A stretch of 64,000 nucleotides of DNA from Micromonospora sonchi (GTDB taxonomy: Bacteria > Actinomycetota > Actinomycetes > Mycobacteriales > Micromonosporaceae): NCBI RefSeq assembly GCF_014646235.1, contig NZ_BMNB01000018.1:59925-123924 (forward strand). The letters are read 5' to 3'. The position numbers were made by a program, and so were the translations under genes. Shown piece by piece: positions 16,020 to 24,820 of the stretch. Under the pieces are notes generated by a model. The model did not search any database. It saw only the letters and a program-made list of their open reading frames with translations, and was not told the DNA's origin. How positions within the stretch are numbered: position 1 is the stretch's first letter; each line of letters starts with the position of its first letter.

Positions 16020-16646
16020 GTGCCGTCCCTGGGACGATTGCATCTGATCACCGACACCCGGCCCGGGCGGGATCCGCTGGCCGTGCTGCGCGCCGTACTT
16101 CCGGTCGCCCGCACCGAGTTGGTCGTCCAGGTCCGGGTCGAGGACACCGCGACCGACCGGGAGGCGTACGACCTTGCCCGGCGGGTGGTCGGGCTCTGCG
16201 CGCCGTACGGGGTGACCTGCCTGGTCAACGACCGCCTGCACGTGGCGTTGGCGGCGGGCGCGGCGGGCGGCCACGTCGGCGCGGACGACCTGCCGGTGGA
16301 CGCGGCCCGCCGGGTGCTCGGCCCGGACTCCGTGCTGGGTGCGACGGCGCGGGAACCGGTGTCGGCGGTGGCGGCGGTCAACGCCGGAGCGAGCTACCTG
16401 GGCGTGGGTCCCTGCCATGCCACCACCACGAAGGACGGGCTGCCGCCGGCGATCGGCGCGGCTGGTGTCCGGGCGGTGGTCGAGGCGGTCAACGTGCCGG
16501 TGATCGCCATCGGCGGAGTGACGGCGGAGGGCGTGCCGGCGCTGCGGGCCGCCGGCGCGTACGGAGTGGCGCTGGTCGGCGCGCTCTCCGGTGCTGCCGA
16601 TCCGGCCTGCGTCGCCGCCGAGTTGCTCAGGGGGCTCTCGTGTTAA
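16020..16646 (+). CDS. thiE: Thiamine phosphate synthase
   Basis: A 208-residue cytoplasmic TIM-barrel enzyme that joins HMP-diphosphate and thiazole phosphate to thiamine phosphate. It starts at GTG 16020, 9 nt after the GGAGG of the riboswitch. Family residues seen: Gln37 and Arg39 in VVQVRV, Asn70-Asp71 in CLVND, Asp90 in HVGADD, the GVGP loop, Lys138 in TTTKDG, and the phosphate site AIGGV. The Lys usually found two residues after the Arg (QLRxK) is Glu41 here, a possible departure. It is the first gene of the seven-gene thi operon. A second ThiE-like protein lies downstream; this copy keeps the Asn-Asp pair and is the better candidate for the true synthase. Confidence 0.88.
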   Translation: MPSLGRLHLITDTRPGRDPLAVLRAVLPVARTELVVQVRVEDTATDREAYDLARRVVGLCAPYGVTCLVNDRLHVALAAGAAGGHVGADDLPVDAARRVLGPDSVLGATAREPVSAVAAVNAGASYLGVGPCHATTTKDGLPPAIGAAGVRAVVEAVNVPVIAIGGVTAEGVPALRAAGAYGVALVGALSGAADPACVAAELLRGLSC

Positions 16647-17806
16647 AAGGGGGCCCTTCCTCTACCGGAGGCGTTAAAAGGGGGCCCTTCCTTACACCTG
16701 ATGTGGCGGTGGTGGGGGCGGGGCCGGTGGGGCTGGCGATCGCGTGGCGGTGTGCGCAGCGAGGGCTGCGGGTCGTCGTGCGTGACCCTGCGCCCGGGTC
16801 GGGGGCCTCGCATGTTGCCGCGGGGATGCTGGCGCCGGTGGCCGAGGCGTACTTCGGTGAGCGGGAGCTGACCGGACTGCTCACCGAGTCCGCCGGCCGC
16901 TGGCCGGGATTCGCCGCCGAGCTGACCGAGGCGACCGGCGCCGACATCGGGTACCGGACCGAGGGCACGCTCATGGTCGGGCTCACCGCCGACGATCTGG
17001 CCGAGGCGCGCCGGCTCTGGGCGTACCAGCAGGGGCTGGGGCTGCCGGTGACGCCGTTGCGCCCCTCGCAGCTGCGCGAGCGCGAACCGGCGCTGGCACC
17101 CAGGGTGCGCGGTGGCGCGCTCGCCGCCACCGACCACCAGGTCGACCCGCGCCGGCTGGTGCCGGCGCTGCGGGTCGCCGCCGAGCGGGCCGGCGCGGTG
17201 CTGGTGCCCGAGCCGGTCCGGCAGCTGTCGGAGGTGACGGCCGGGGCGACCGTGGTCGCTGCGGGCTGCGGCGCGGCCGCCCTGACCGGGCTCCCGGTCC
17301 GTCCGGTGAAGGGTCAGGTGTTGCGGCTGCGCGCGCCGGGTGGCGGTCCGCCGGGCTTCCGGCACGTCATCCGGGGGTACGCCGACGGAGAGCACGTCTA
17401 CCTCGTCCCGCGGGACAGCGGTGAGGTGGTGGTCGGCGCCACCGTCGAGGAACGCTCGGACGTGGACGTCTCCGCCGGCGCAGTGCTGCGGTTGCTGCGC
17501 GCTGCGGTCGACCTGCTGCCCGAACTGGCTGAGTACGACCTGGTGGAGACGGTCGCCGGACTGCGCCCGGGTACGCCGGACAACGCCCCGATCCTGGGGC
17601 CGCTACCCGACCGTCCGGGTGTGCTGGCGGCCACCGGCCATCACCGGCACGGAATCGTGCTCACCCCGGTTACCGCGGATCTGATCGCCGGCCTGATCAC
17701 CGGAGAGGGAACGACCGAACCACTGCTCGCCCCCTTCCGGCCGGACCGGTTCCACACCCACTCCGCCGGGGCGGAGCAGTCGAGGGAGGACGACGCATGG
17801 AATTGA
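16640..17806 (+). CDS. thiO: Glycine oxidase ThiO (FAD-dependent)
   Basis: 388 residues from GTG 16640, overlapping the thiE stop. It oxidises glycine to iminoacetate (dehydroglycine), which ThiG uses to build thiazole. The FAD Rossmann motif VAVVGAGPVG occurs at residues 22-31, followed by DAO-family segments (ASHVAAGMLAP, VKGQVLRL) and the C-terminal GLRPGTPDNAPILG and ATGHHRHGI. The first 21 residues (MLKGGPSSTGG...) come entirely from a repeated DNA element (16642-16692) and are not family sequence. An alternative start is GTG 16703, directly before the FAD motif, though it has no convincing RBS. The gene lies between thiE and thiS, as in other actinobacteria. Confidence 0.92.
   Translation: MLKGGPSSTGGVKRGPFLTPDVAVVGAGPVGLAIAWRCAQRGLRVVVRDPAPGSGASHVAAGMLAPVAEAYFGERELTGLLTESAGRWPGFAAELTEATGADIGYRTEGTLMVGLTADDLAEARRLWAYQQGLGLPVTPLRPSQLREREPALAPRVRGGALAATDHQVDPRRLVPALRVAAERAGAVLVPEPVRQLSEVTAGATVVAAGCGAAALTGLPVRPVKGQVLRLRAPGGGPPGFRHVIRGYADGEHVYLVPRDSGEVVVGATVEERSDVDVSAGAVLRLLRAAVDLLPELAEYDLVETVAGLRPGTPDNAPILGPLPDRPGVLAATGHHRHGIVLTPVTADLIAGLITGEGTTEPLLAPFRPDRFHTHSAGAEQSREDDAWN
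16641..16692 (+). repeat. Two-unit GTTAAAAGGGGGCCCTTCCT repeat element at the thiE/thiO junction
   Basis: The 20-nt unit GTTAAAAGGGGGCCCTTCCT occurs at 16642-16661 and again at 16673-16692, separated by 11 nt (ctaccggaggc). Each unit has internal dyad symmetry around GGGCCC. The same two-unit layout with a related 11-nt spacer is found in the other orientation at 41643-41695, so this is a dispersed element. Here it contains the thiE stop codon and the first codons of the thiO frame. Confidence 0.85.
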
Positions 17807-17997
17807 TGGTGAACGGTGTCGGGCGCGACGTGTCGGACGGCGTCACGGTCGCCGAACTGGTCCGGCAGGTCACACCGCAGGAGCGGGGTGTGGCGGTGGC
17901 GGTGAACGGCGAGGTGGTGCCGCGTACCGGATGGCCGGCGGCGGTGTTGCGCGGTGGCGACCGCGTCGAGGTGCTCAGCGCCGCGCAGGGCGGATGA
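17797..17997 (+). CDS. thiS: Sulfur carrier protein ThiS
   Basis: A 66-residue ubiquitin-fold protein (MELMVNG...) ending in the diagnostic Gly-Gly (AAQGG). That C-terminus is adenylated and loaded as a thiocarboxylate to give sulfur to ThiG. It overlaps the end of thiO by 10 nt, and its own stop overlaps the start of thiG (ATGA), indicating tight translational coupling. No thiF-type activating enzyme gene is in the window, so adenylation must depend on an enzyme encoded elsewhere. Confidence 0.95.
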   Translation: MELMVNGVGRDVSDGVTVAELVRQVTPQERGVAVAVNGEVVPRTGWPAAVLRGGDRVEVLSAAQGG

Positions 17998-18788
17998 GCG
18001 TGGTGGACGTCGAGTCGACGGAGTTCGAGCTGGGCGGTCTGCGGTTCGGCTCGCGGCTGATCCTCGGTACCGGCGGGGCGGCCAACCTGCACGTGCTGGA
18101 GCAGGCGATCCGCGCGTCCGGTACCGAGCTGGTCACCCTGGCGCTGCGTCGGGTGGACACCGTCCCTGGTGGCTCGGGTGGCCTGCTGGACCTGCTCGAC
18201 CGGTGCGGCGTACGGCTGCTGCCGAACACGGCCGGGTGCTACACGGCCGGCGAGGCGGTGAAGGTGGCCCAGCTGGCCCGGGACGCGTTCGACACCGACT
18301 GGGTCAAGCTGGAGGTGATCGGCGACGAGCGGACGCTGCTGCCCGACGGGGTGGAGCTGCTGCGCGCCGCCGAGGAGTTGGTCGCCGAAGGGTTCACGGT
18401 GTTGCCGTACACCTCGGATGATCCGATCCTGGCCCGCCGGCTCGCCGATGTCGGCTGCGCGGCGGTGATGCCGGCCGGGTCGCCGATCGGATCGGGGCTC
18501 GGGGTGTCCAACCCGCACCACATCCGACTGATCCGGCAGAGCGTCGACGTGCCGGTGATCCTGGACGCCGGGATCGGCACCGCCTCCGACGCGGCCCTGG
18601 CCATGGAGCTGGGCTGCGACGCAGTGCTGTTGGCCAGCGCGGTCACCCGCGCCGCGGACCCGGTGGTGATGGCCACCGCGATGCGCCACGCGATCGCCGC
18701 CGGCCGACTCGCCTCCGTCGCTGGCCGCATCCCCCGCCGCTTCCATGCCCTCCCCTCCACCCCCGAGGAAGGTCGCCCCGACCTATGA
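17994..18788 (+). CDS. thiG: Thiazole synthase
   Basis: 264 residues from ATG 17994, which overlaps the thiS stop as ATGA; an upstream in-frame start at 17931 lies inside thiS and is rejected. This TIM-barrel enzyme condenses 1-deoxyxylulose-5-phosphate, iminoacetate and ThiS-thiocarboxylate to thiazole phosphate. The Schiff-base Lys105 is seen in DWVKLEVIGD, with other family blocks RLILGTGG, LLPNTAGC and VILDAGIGTASDAALAMELGCDA (positions about 187-209). Its stop overlaps the start of the next gene by ATGA. Confidence 0.96.
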   Translation: MSVVDVESTEFELGGLRFGSRLILGTGGAANLHVLEQAIRASGTELVTLALRRVDTVPGGSGGLLDLLDRCGVRLLPNTAGCYTAGEAVKVAQLARDAFDTDWVKLEVIGDERTLLPDGVELLRAAEELVAEGFTVLPYTSDDPILARRLADVGCAAVMPAGSPIGSGLGVSNPHHIRLIRQSVDVPVILDAGIGTASDAALAMELGCDAVLLASAVTRAADPVVMATAMRHAIAAGRLASVAGRIPRRFHALPSTPEEGRPDL

Positions 18789-19546
18789 CCCCCGGTGATG
18801 CGGATCTTGGTCCGGAACCGCCCCTCCAGGGGCCGGCTCGGACCAGGATCCCCCCGATCTCAGGTCTGGTGCTGCTGACGGATCGGCGGGAGGTGGTAGG
18901 GCGGGGGCCGTTGGTGGAGGTGGTGGCGGCGGCGGTGGCCGGGGGAGTGCGTTGGGTGGTGCTCCGGGAGCTGGATCTGCCGCGCACCGAACGCCTCGCC
19001 CTCGCCGCCGAACTGCGGCCGATCCTCGCCGAGGCCGGAGGGATTCTCGCCGTCGCCGGCCCGGACCCGCTGCTCGACAACGCCATCGCCACTGCCACTG
19101 CCGTTCGGGAAGTCGCGGTACCCCGCGCAGCCGTCACCGCTCGCTGCATCGCCGGTGCGCACCCACTGGTGGCGCTGCACCTGTCGGCGGGCGGCCCCTA
19201 TCCACCGCCGGACGCCGACATGGTCGGCCGGTCGTGCCACGACGAGGCGGAGCTACGCCGACTCAGCACCGAGGACTATGTGACCCTCTCGCCGGTATTC
19301 CCCACCCGGACCAAACCCGGCTACGGCCCACCCCTGCTACCCGAAGGCCTGGCCGAACTCATCCGGCTGAGCCCGGTGCCGGCCATCGCCCTGGGCGGCA
19401 TCGAGACCCCGGCCCAGGTGCGCGCCTGTGTCGAGGCGGGCGCGGCCGGCGTCGCCGTCCTCGGCGCCATCATGCGCGCCCCCGACCCGGAGCAGACAGC
19501 CGCCGCCCTGACCAACGCCTTGGAGCAGGCAACCGCAAACCACTGA
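18785..19546 (+). CDS. ThiE/TenI family protein, probable thiazole tautomerase
   Basis: 253 residues, with ATGA overlap with thiG. The fold family is that of ThiE: SGLVLLTDR at the start, DYVTLSPVFPTRTKPGYG in the middle, and AIALGGIETPAQV near the end. The Asn-Asp pair needed for metal-diphosphate binding in ThiE is missing (LAVAGPDPLLDN instead), while VGRSCHDEAE keeps a His where TenI has its catalytic His. TenI isomerises the ThiG product to its aromatic form, which fits a position right after thiG. The alternative is a second, divergent thiamine phosphate synthase. The first 30 residues are an unrelated Pro-rich extension. Confidence 0.75.
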   Translation: MTPGDADLGPEPPLQGPARTRIPPISGLVLLTDRREVVGRGPLVEVVAAAVAGGVRWVVLRELDLPRTERLALAAELRPILAEAGGILAVAGPDPLLDNAIATATAVREVAVPRAAVTARCIAGAHPLVALHLSAGGPYPPPDADMVGRSCHDEAELRRLSTEDYVTLSPVFPTRTKPGYGPPLLPEGLAELIRLSPVPAIALGGIETPAQVRACVEAGAAGVAVLGAIMRAPDPEQTAAALTNALEQATANH

Positions 19547-19555
19547 GGGAGAGAC

Positions 19556-20344
19556 GTGACCCCCACGACCGTGCTCACCGTGGCCGGCTCGGATTCCGGC
19601 GGCGGCGCCGGAATCCAGGCCGACCTGAAGGTCTTCGCCGCGCTCGGCGCGTACGGCACGAGCGTGCTCACCGCGGTCACCGCGCAGAACACCCGGGGCG
19701 TGGACGCCGTCCTGCCGCTGCCCCCGCAGACCGTCACCGACCAGCTCGACAGCGTGCTGTCGGACTTCGCGGTGCGAGCGGTCAAGACCGGCATGCTCGG
19801 TACGCCAGCAGTGGCGGGTGCGATCGCCGACGCGGCGGGCGCCGGCCGGCTGCCGCAGTTGGTCGTCGATCCGGTGCTGGTCGCCACCAGCGGGCACCGG
19901 CTCGGCGTGGTGGAGGCGGTGGAGCGGCTGCTGCCGTACGCCCGGGTGGCGACCCCGAACAGCGCGGAGGCCGCAGCCCTCACCGGAGCGCCGGTGACCG
20001 ACGTGGCGGAGGCGACGACGGCCGCCAAGGCCCTGGTGGCCGGTGGCGCGGAGTGGGTGGTCGTGACCGGCGGTGATGTGACGATCGGGGACGAGGCGGT
20101 GGACGTGCTGCACGGTCCCGACGGGACGGTCGTGCTGCGCGGCCCCCGGGTGTCGACCCGGCACACCCACGGGACGGGCTGCTCGTTCTCGGCGGCCATC
20201 GCCGTGCGGCTGGCGCTGGGGGATCCGGTGCCGGCGGCGGTTGCGGCGGCCAAGGAGTACGTGACTCGCGCGCTGACCGGTGCGCGCACCTGGGAGTTGG
20301 GCGCGGGACGCGGCCCCCTGAACCACTTCGGCTGGCCCGCCTGA
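19556..20344 (+). CDS. thiD: Hydroxymethylpyrimidine / phosphomethylpyrimidine kinase
   Basis: 262 residues from GTG 19556, preceded by GGGAGAG. This ribokinase-like enzyme phosphorylates HMP and HMP-phosphate to the diphosphate used by ThiE. It has family blocks VAGSDSGGGAGIQADLK, AVTAQNT, VKTGML and DPVLVATSGHRL (each as short segments), and the anion-hole region HTHGTGCSFSAA with the catalytic Asp replaced in the usual GTGC context. It lacks the C-terminal ThiN or TenA extension found in some homologues. It lies 9 nt downstream of the TenI-like gene. Confidence 0.94.
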   Translation: MTPTTVLTVAGSDSGGGAGIQADLKVFAALGAYGTSVLTAVTAQNTRGVDAVLPLPPQTVTDQLDSVLSDFAVRAVKTGMLGTPAVAGAIADAAGAGRLPQLVVDPVLVATSGHRLGVVEAVERLLPYARVATPNSAEAAALTGAPVTDVAEATTAAKALVAGGAEWVVVTGGDVTIGDEAVDVLHGPDGTVVLRGPRVSTRHTHGTGCSFSAAIAVRLALGDPVPAAVAAAKEYVTRALTGARTWELGAGRGPLNHFGWPA

Positions 20345-20358
20345 TCAGGGAGGTTGTC

Positions 20359-21951
20359 ATGCAGGCACGTCGCAAGGTGTACGTCGAGGGTTCGCGGCCG
20401 GACCTCCGGGTGCCGTTCGCGGAGGTGGCGCTGACCGGGGACAACCCGCCGGTACGGCTCTACGACACCTCCGGGCCGGGCTCCGACCCGGAGGTCGGCC
20501 TGCCTGCGCTGCGCGGGGCGTGGATCGCCGAGCGGGGCGATGTGGCGCCGGTGCGGGGTGCCGGCACCCCGCTGGGCGGGACGGACGGAAAACGGCCGAC
20601 GCAGCTGGCGTACGCCCGGGCCGGGATCGTGACGCCGGAGATGGAGTTCGTGGCGATCCGGGAGGGCATGGCACCGGAGTTCGTCCGGGACGAGATCGCC
20701 GCCGGGCGGGCGGTGCTGCCGCTCAACGTGAACCACCCCGAGTGCGAACCGGCGATCATCGGCAGGGCGTTCCTGGTCAAGGTCAACGCCAACATCGGCA
20801 CGTCGGCGGTGACCTCGTCGGTGGCCGAGGAGGTGGAGAAGCTGACCTGGGCCACCCGTTGGGGGGCGGACACGGTGATGGACCTCTCCACCGGCAAGCG
20901 GATCCACGAAACCCGCGAGGCGATCGTGCGCAACTCACCGGTGCCGATCGGCACGGTGCCGATCTACCAGGCGCTGGAGTCGGTCGGCGGCGACCCGGTG
21001 AAGCTGAGCTGGGAGGTGTTCCGGGACACCGTCATCGAGCAGGCCGAGCAGGGCGTGGACTACATGACGGTGCACGCCGGGGTGCTGCTGCCGTACGTGC
21101 CGTTGGCGGTCGACCGGGTGACCGGCATCGTGTCGCGGGGCGGGTCGATCATGGCCGCCTGGTGCCTGGCGCACCACGAGGAGAACTTTCTCTACACCAA
21201 CTTCCGGGAGCTGTGCGAGATCCTGGCCCGCTACGACGTGACTTTTTCCCTCGGCGACGGGCTGCGGCCCGGTTCGATCGCCGACGCCAACGACGAGGCG
21301 CAGTTCGCCGAGTTGCGCACCCTGGGGGAGCTGACCAGGGTGGCCTGGGAGTACGACGTCCAGGTGATGATCGAGGGCCCCGGGCACGTGCCGATGCACA
21401 AGATCAAGGAGAACGTGGACCTTCAGCAGGAGTGGTGCCACGAGGCGCCGTTCTACACGCTTGGCCCGCTGACCACCGACATCGCGCCCGCGTACGACCA
21501 CATCACCTCCGCCATCGGAGCGGCGATGATCGGCATGTTCGGCACCGCCATGCTCTGCTACGTGACCCCGAAGGAGCACCTGGGGCTACCCGACCGGGAC
21601 GACGTGAAGGCGGGCGTGATCGCGTACAAGATCGCGGCGCACGCGGCGGACCTGGCCAAGGGGCACTCCGGCGCGCAGGCGTGGGACGACGCGCTCTCCA
21701 AGGCGCGGTTCGAGTTCCGCTGGTCCGACCAGTTCAACCTTTCGCTGGACCCGGAGACCGCGCGGTCGTACCACGATGCCACGCTGCCCGCCGAGCCGGC
21801 GAAGACCGCGCATTTCTGCTCGATGTGCGGGCCGAAGTTCTGCTCGATGAGGATCACCCAGGACCTCAAGGAGTACGCGGCGCGCGGCATGAAGGAGAAG
21901 TCGGACGAGTTCGTCGCCTCAGGCGGTCGGGTCTACCTGCCGCTGGCCTGA
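20359..21951 (+). CDS. thiC: Phosphomethylpyrimidine synthase (radical SAM)
   Basis: 530 residues from ATG 20359, with RBS GGGAGG. It converts aminoimidazole ribotide to HMP-phosphate with a 4Fe-4S cluster and SAM. The cluster motif CxxCxxxxC is at the C-terminal end (HFCSMCGPKFCSM), and core blocks such as VMDLSTG, DYMTVHAG, SRGGSI and EGPGHVPMHKI are intact. It has the usual length of short ThiC proteins. It is the last gene of the thi operon and the only pyrimidine-forming enzyme in it. Confidence 0.97.
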   Translation: MQARRKVYVEGSRPDLRVPFAEVALTGDNPPVRLYDTSGPGSDPEVGLPALRGAWIAERGDVAPVRGAGTPLGGTDGKRPTQLAYARAGIVTPEMEFVAIREGMAPEFVRDEIAAGRAVLPLNVNHPECEPAIIGRAFLVKVNANIGTSAVTSSVAEEVEKLTWATRWGADTVMDLSTGKRIHETREAIVRNSPVPIGTVPIYQALESVGGDPVKLSWEVFRDTVIEQAEQGVDYMTVHAGVLLPYVPLAVDRVTGIVSRGGSIMAAWCLAHHEENFLYTNFRELCEILARYDVTFSLGDGLRPGSIADANDEAQFAELRTLGELTRVAWEYDVQVMIEGPGHVPMHKIKENVDLQQEWCHEAPFYTLGPLTTDIAPAYDHITSAIGAAMIGMFGTAMLCYVTPKEHLGLPDRDDVKAGVIAYKIAAHAADLAKGHSGAQAWDDALSKARFEFRWSDQFNLSLDPETARSYHDATLPAEPAKTAHFCSMCGPKFCSMRITQDLKEYAARGMKEKSDEFVASGGRVYLPLA

Positions 21952-22531
21952 CCTGTCCTGAGCGGGTTGCCAGCGCTCCTGTCGCGCCCGGGTCTTCGCA
22001 GCCATGCACGGGACGGCATGGAGTGCCAGGCGAATCTGGCCCGCTCTGGGCCTGCCGTCTTCGCGGTCAGCCCGCGCAGCATCGCGCCCGTTGTGGGGTG
22101 CCGGGCCAGCGGGTGTCGCTGTCTGCCGCTGTCGAGCTGACTCGTTTGCGCTATCACGATGCCGACAGCCGAGCGCCCGACCGTTGCCGGTCACCGCGAT
22201 TCGTTCATGCTCTCAGCTCGACAGGGTCCAAGGCCGCCATGACGACTCGGGCCACTACCAGCCACCGGCCAGGGACTCCGGCGCGGCAGCCGCTGGCTGG
22301 AACCCCTGCTCACGCAGGAGCAGACACGACGACAGACAGCCATCGACAAGCCCTCGGAGCAGGCGCAATGGGCCGCCGCGACGATGAGGCGATGAGGCGA
22401 TGAGGCGATGCGGCGATGAGGCGGGGTGGCGGGGGCCGTCGGGCAACAGCGCTGTCGTTCCCCACCCCATCCGCCTGCGGCGGTTCGAGTGTTCGTCGTC
22501 AGTGGTGGTCGCTCGGCTGCTCGCCGAGGTG
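21952..22531. other. 580-nt region without a recognisable gene
   Basis: Between thiC and the convergent membrane-protein gene I see no ORF with family features on either strand; the short frames present are Arg/Pro/Ser-rich, as expected from noncoding GC-rich DNA. A weak gagcg/cgctc hairpin at about 21960-21979 could end the thi transcript. An array of 8-nt repeats lies at 22383-22422. Confidence 0.6.
22383..22422. repeat. Short tandem repeat, gatgaggc x5
   Basis: Five head-to-tail 8-nt units: three exact gatgaggc, one gatgcggc, then another exact unit. The unit length is not a multiple of three and no gene covers it. Copy number may vary between strains. Confidence 0.9.
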
Positions 22532-24769
22532 TCAGTCGCGGTGGTGCCGGCCGCTGGATCGCAGCGAACGACGGGATTCCTTCGGCGCGGGCTCGTCGTC
22601 GGTCATCGGGCGGCTGAGCCCGGTCACCCAGTGCACGTACTCCTCGTCCTGCGCTGCCAGCGGTTCCTCGCGCTGGGCCGCCGTGCCGACCGTGTCGGAG
22701 CGCGACCCGCCGCGTCGGAACAGACCGCGCCGGCCGTCCTTGTGACGGCGGCCGTCCCTGTCGCGGTGGCCGCCGTCCGGCTGCGCCTCTTCCACCCGGG
22801 CGGCGGGCGGTCTGGTGAACGCGGCTGACACGTCGCGGATGGCAGCCGCCGGGTCGGTGGAGACTCGCGGCGCGGGAGTGCCGCGAGTCGCCGCCGCGCC
22901 TTGCGCCGGGTCCGCGGGGACCGGACCGTCCGGTGGGCCGGAACCGGTCGCGGTGCCGACTGGCGGTGCCTCCGGCTCGGCGACCGGCTCGGCGACCGGC
23001 CCGGTTCCGGCCGATCGTGGCTCCTCCTGGTGGGCGGTCGGCTGCTCGGTTCCGGCTGGTTGTAGCTTTTCCTGGCCGGCGGTCGGCGGCTCGGTCTCGA
23101 CCGGGGGGACGGGCTCGTTGGCTGAGGGCGGTGGATCGGGCTGCTGGGCGGCAGTGAGCTTCCACGTGGTCGCCCGGCTCAGGTCGGGCATCGAGAACCG
23201 GCGCCGGGGCCGTGGTGGTGCCTCGGCGGGCGTGGGCTCGCCCGTACCGCCGCCGGGCGGGGCGTCCTCCGGGGCCGTGCTCCGCGCGGCCGCCGGGATG
23301 TCACTGCCGTCGCCCACCGGCGACGGGTCGACCGAGGACTCGACGGGCAGGGCATCCGCCGGTCGGTAGCGGCCGGCCTCACCGACGGCCAGCCCGGTCG
23401 AGGGCGAGGCGTCCGGGGTCGAGGCGGGGGTCGGGGTCGGGCTGGTCGGGGTCGGGCTGGTCGGGGACGAGGCGGGGGTCAGGGTTGGGCCGGCCAGGGG
23501 CGACGCGGCTGGCGCGTTGGCCGGGGGAGGTGCGGGCAGGGAGGCTTCCGGCATCGCCGGCGGGGTGTGGGGGGCCTCCGGCCAGTGCCAGTGCGGCGGC
23601 GAGGTGGTCGCCTCCGCTTCCTGCGGAGTGTCCAGCACGGCGCCACCGTCGGGCAGCGGCATTGCGGGCGGGTGGCCTGCTGGACGGGGTGGTTCTTCGG
23701 TGGTGGGCGTACCGTCGCTGGCGGCCGCAGCCGGGCCGGGGCCGGCGCCGGGGCCCGGATCGGCGGCGGCGGTGGCCGAGCTGGCGGTGGACTCCCTGCC
23801 GGTCCGGCGGTCGGCTGACGCGGGCAGCGTCGGCGTGGCGGGCAGTGGCGGGAGGATGGCGCTCGGCGCGATGGCCCCCGTCGCCGCGGGACTGGCGGGA
23901 GGCCGGGGCAGCAGCGCGGTGGCGGCCGAGCCGAGCGTGCCGACGGCGACGGCGATCAGGGCACCGTAGTACGGGGAGAGTTGGTAGCGGTCGCCCACGC
24001 CACCCGGCCCGGCGGCCAGGTAGGCGAACGCCACCAGCAGCGGTCCGGCGGCGCCGCTCGGCCCACTGATCAGCGGAGGATACCCGTGCTGGCGGGCCAG
24101 CGCTCCGGTCGCCGCACCGGCCAGCAGGGTCAGCATCGGCAGGATCAGCAGGGCCAACTGCTGCGCCGTGTCGGCGTCGAGCCACGCCGGTTCCAGCACG
24201 CCGAGACGCACCGGGGTCAGCGGCCCACTGGCCCCCAGCGACGGTACGACCGACAGCAGTGCCACCAGCCACATCACCCCGGCGACGGCGGCCATGTTCC
24301 AGGCGAACGGTGGCCGCATCAGGACGGCCAGCGCGGCACCGGTGCCGATGACCGCGCCGAGCACGGCGCAGATGGCCACGACCCGGACGGGGTCGACCGA
24401 GACGATCTCGGCGCCGCGGGCCGGCCGCATGCACAACGGCGCCACGACCATGGCGCCCAGGGCGGCGCTGCCGGCGATGGCCACCTGCCGTCCGGTGCCG
24501 GTGAGCTGCTCGTCACGACGGGCCAGCTGCTGGGTGAGCACGGCGCCGATGACGGCGGCGTTCATCACGAACCAACCGACCCAGACGAGCTGTGCCGGCC
24601 ACTGGTTGGCGGTGGCGCCGGTGAAGGCGCCGGTGAGCCGGACGACGCCGAAGCCGAAGGCGAGGCCGAGTTGACCGGCCCCGGCCAGCAGGCTGACGCC
24701 GAACGCCGTGAGCATCAGCTGGCTCAAGGTCCGATTGGCCATGCCCGGCACGTTACGGTCCGTCGCCAC
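22532..24769 (-). CDS. Polytopic membrane protein with long disordered Pro/Ala/Thr-rich C-terminal tail
   Basis: 745 residues from ATG 24769; ATG 24742 (MANRTLSQL) is an equally good start. Residues about 15-290 hold some eight or nine hydrophobic helices (for example LTAFGVSLLAGAGQLGLAF and QLALLILPMLTLLAGAA). The following 430 residues are low-complexity Pro/Ala/Ser/Thr/Glu, presumably a cytoplasmic disordered tail ending in a basic stretch (RSLRSSGRHHRD). I do not recognise a named family; similar architectures are annotated as hypothetical membrane proteins in actinomycetes. It stands alone, convergent with the thi operon. Confidence 0.75.
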   Translation of the reverse strand: MATDRNVPGMANRTLSQLMLTAFGVSLLAGAGQLGLAFGFGVVRLTGAFTGATANQWPAQLVWVGWFVMNAAVIGAVLTQQLARRDEQLTGTGRQVAIAGSAALGAMVVAPLCMRPARGAEIVSVDPVRVVAICAVLGAVIGTGAALAVLMRPPFAWNMAAVAGVMWLVALLSVVPSLGASGPLTPVRLGVLEPAWLDADTAQQLALLILPMLTLLAGAATGALARQHGYPPLISGPSGAAGPLLVAFAYLAAGPGGVGDRYQLSPYYGALIAVAVGTLGSAATALLPRPPASPAATGAIAPSAILPPLPATPTLPASADRRTGRESTASSATAAADPGPGAGPGPAAAASDGTPTTEEPPRPAGHPPAMPLPDGGAVLDTPQEAEATTSPPHWHWPEAPHTPPAMPEASLPAPPPANAPAASPLAGPTLTPASSPTSPTPTSPTPTPASTPDASPSTGLAVGEAGRYRPADALPVESSVDPSPVGDGSDIPAAARSTAPEDAPPGGGTGEPTPAEAPPRPRRRFSMPDLSRATTWKLTAAQQPDPPPSANEPVPPVETEPPTAGQEKLQPAGTEQPTAHQEEPRSAGTGPVAEPVAEPEAPPVGTATGSGPPDGPVPADPAQGAAATRGTPAPRVSTDPAAAIRDVSAAFTRPPAARVEEAQPDGGHRDRDGRRHKDGRRGLFRRGGSRSDTVGTAAQREEPLAAQDEEYVHWVTGLSRPMTDDEPAPKESRRSLRSSGRHHRD

Positions 24770-24820
24770 CGATCGCCACCGGCGCGCCGGAGGGGAACGG
24801 AGTAGCTGCTCGCAGCGGGT

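Noticed and set aside
15587..22000. Thiamine cluster considered as part of a secondary-metabolite gene cluster
   Set aside because: All genes are standard thiamine biosynthesis under a TPP riboswitch; no synthase or tailoring set is nearby.
22383..22422. Tandem repeats considered as a CRISPR array
   Set aside because: Units are 8 nt and contiguous with no spacers, and no cas genes are present.
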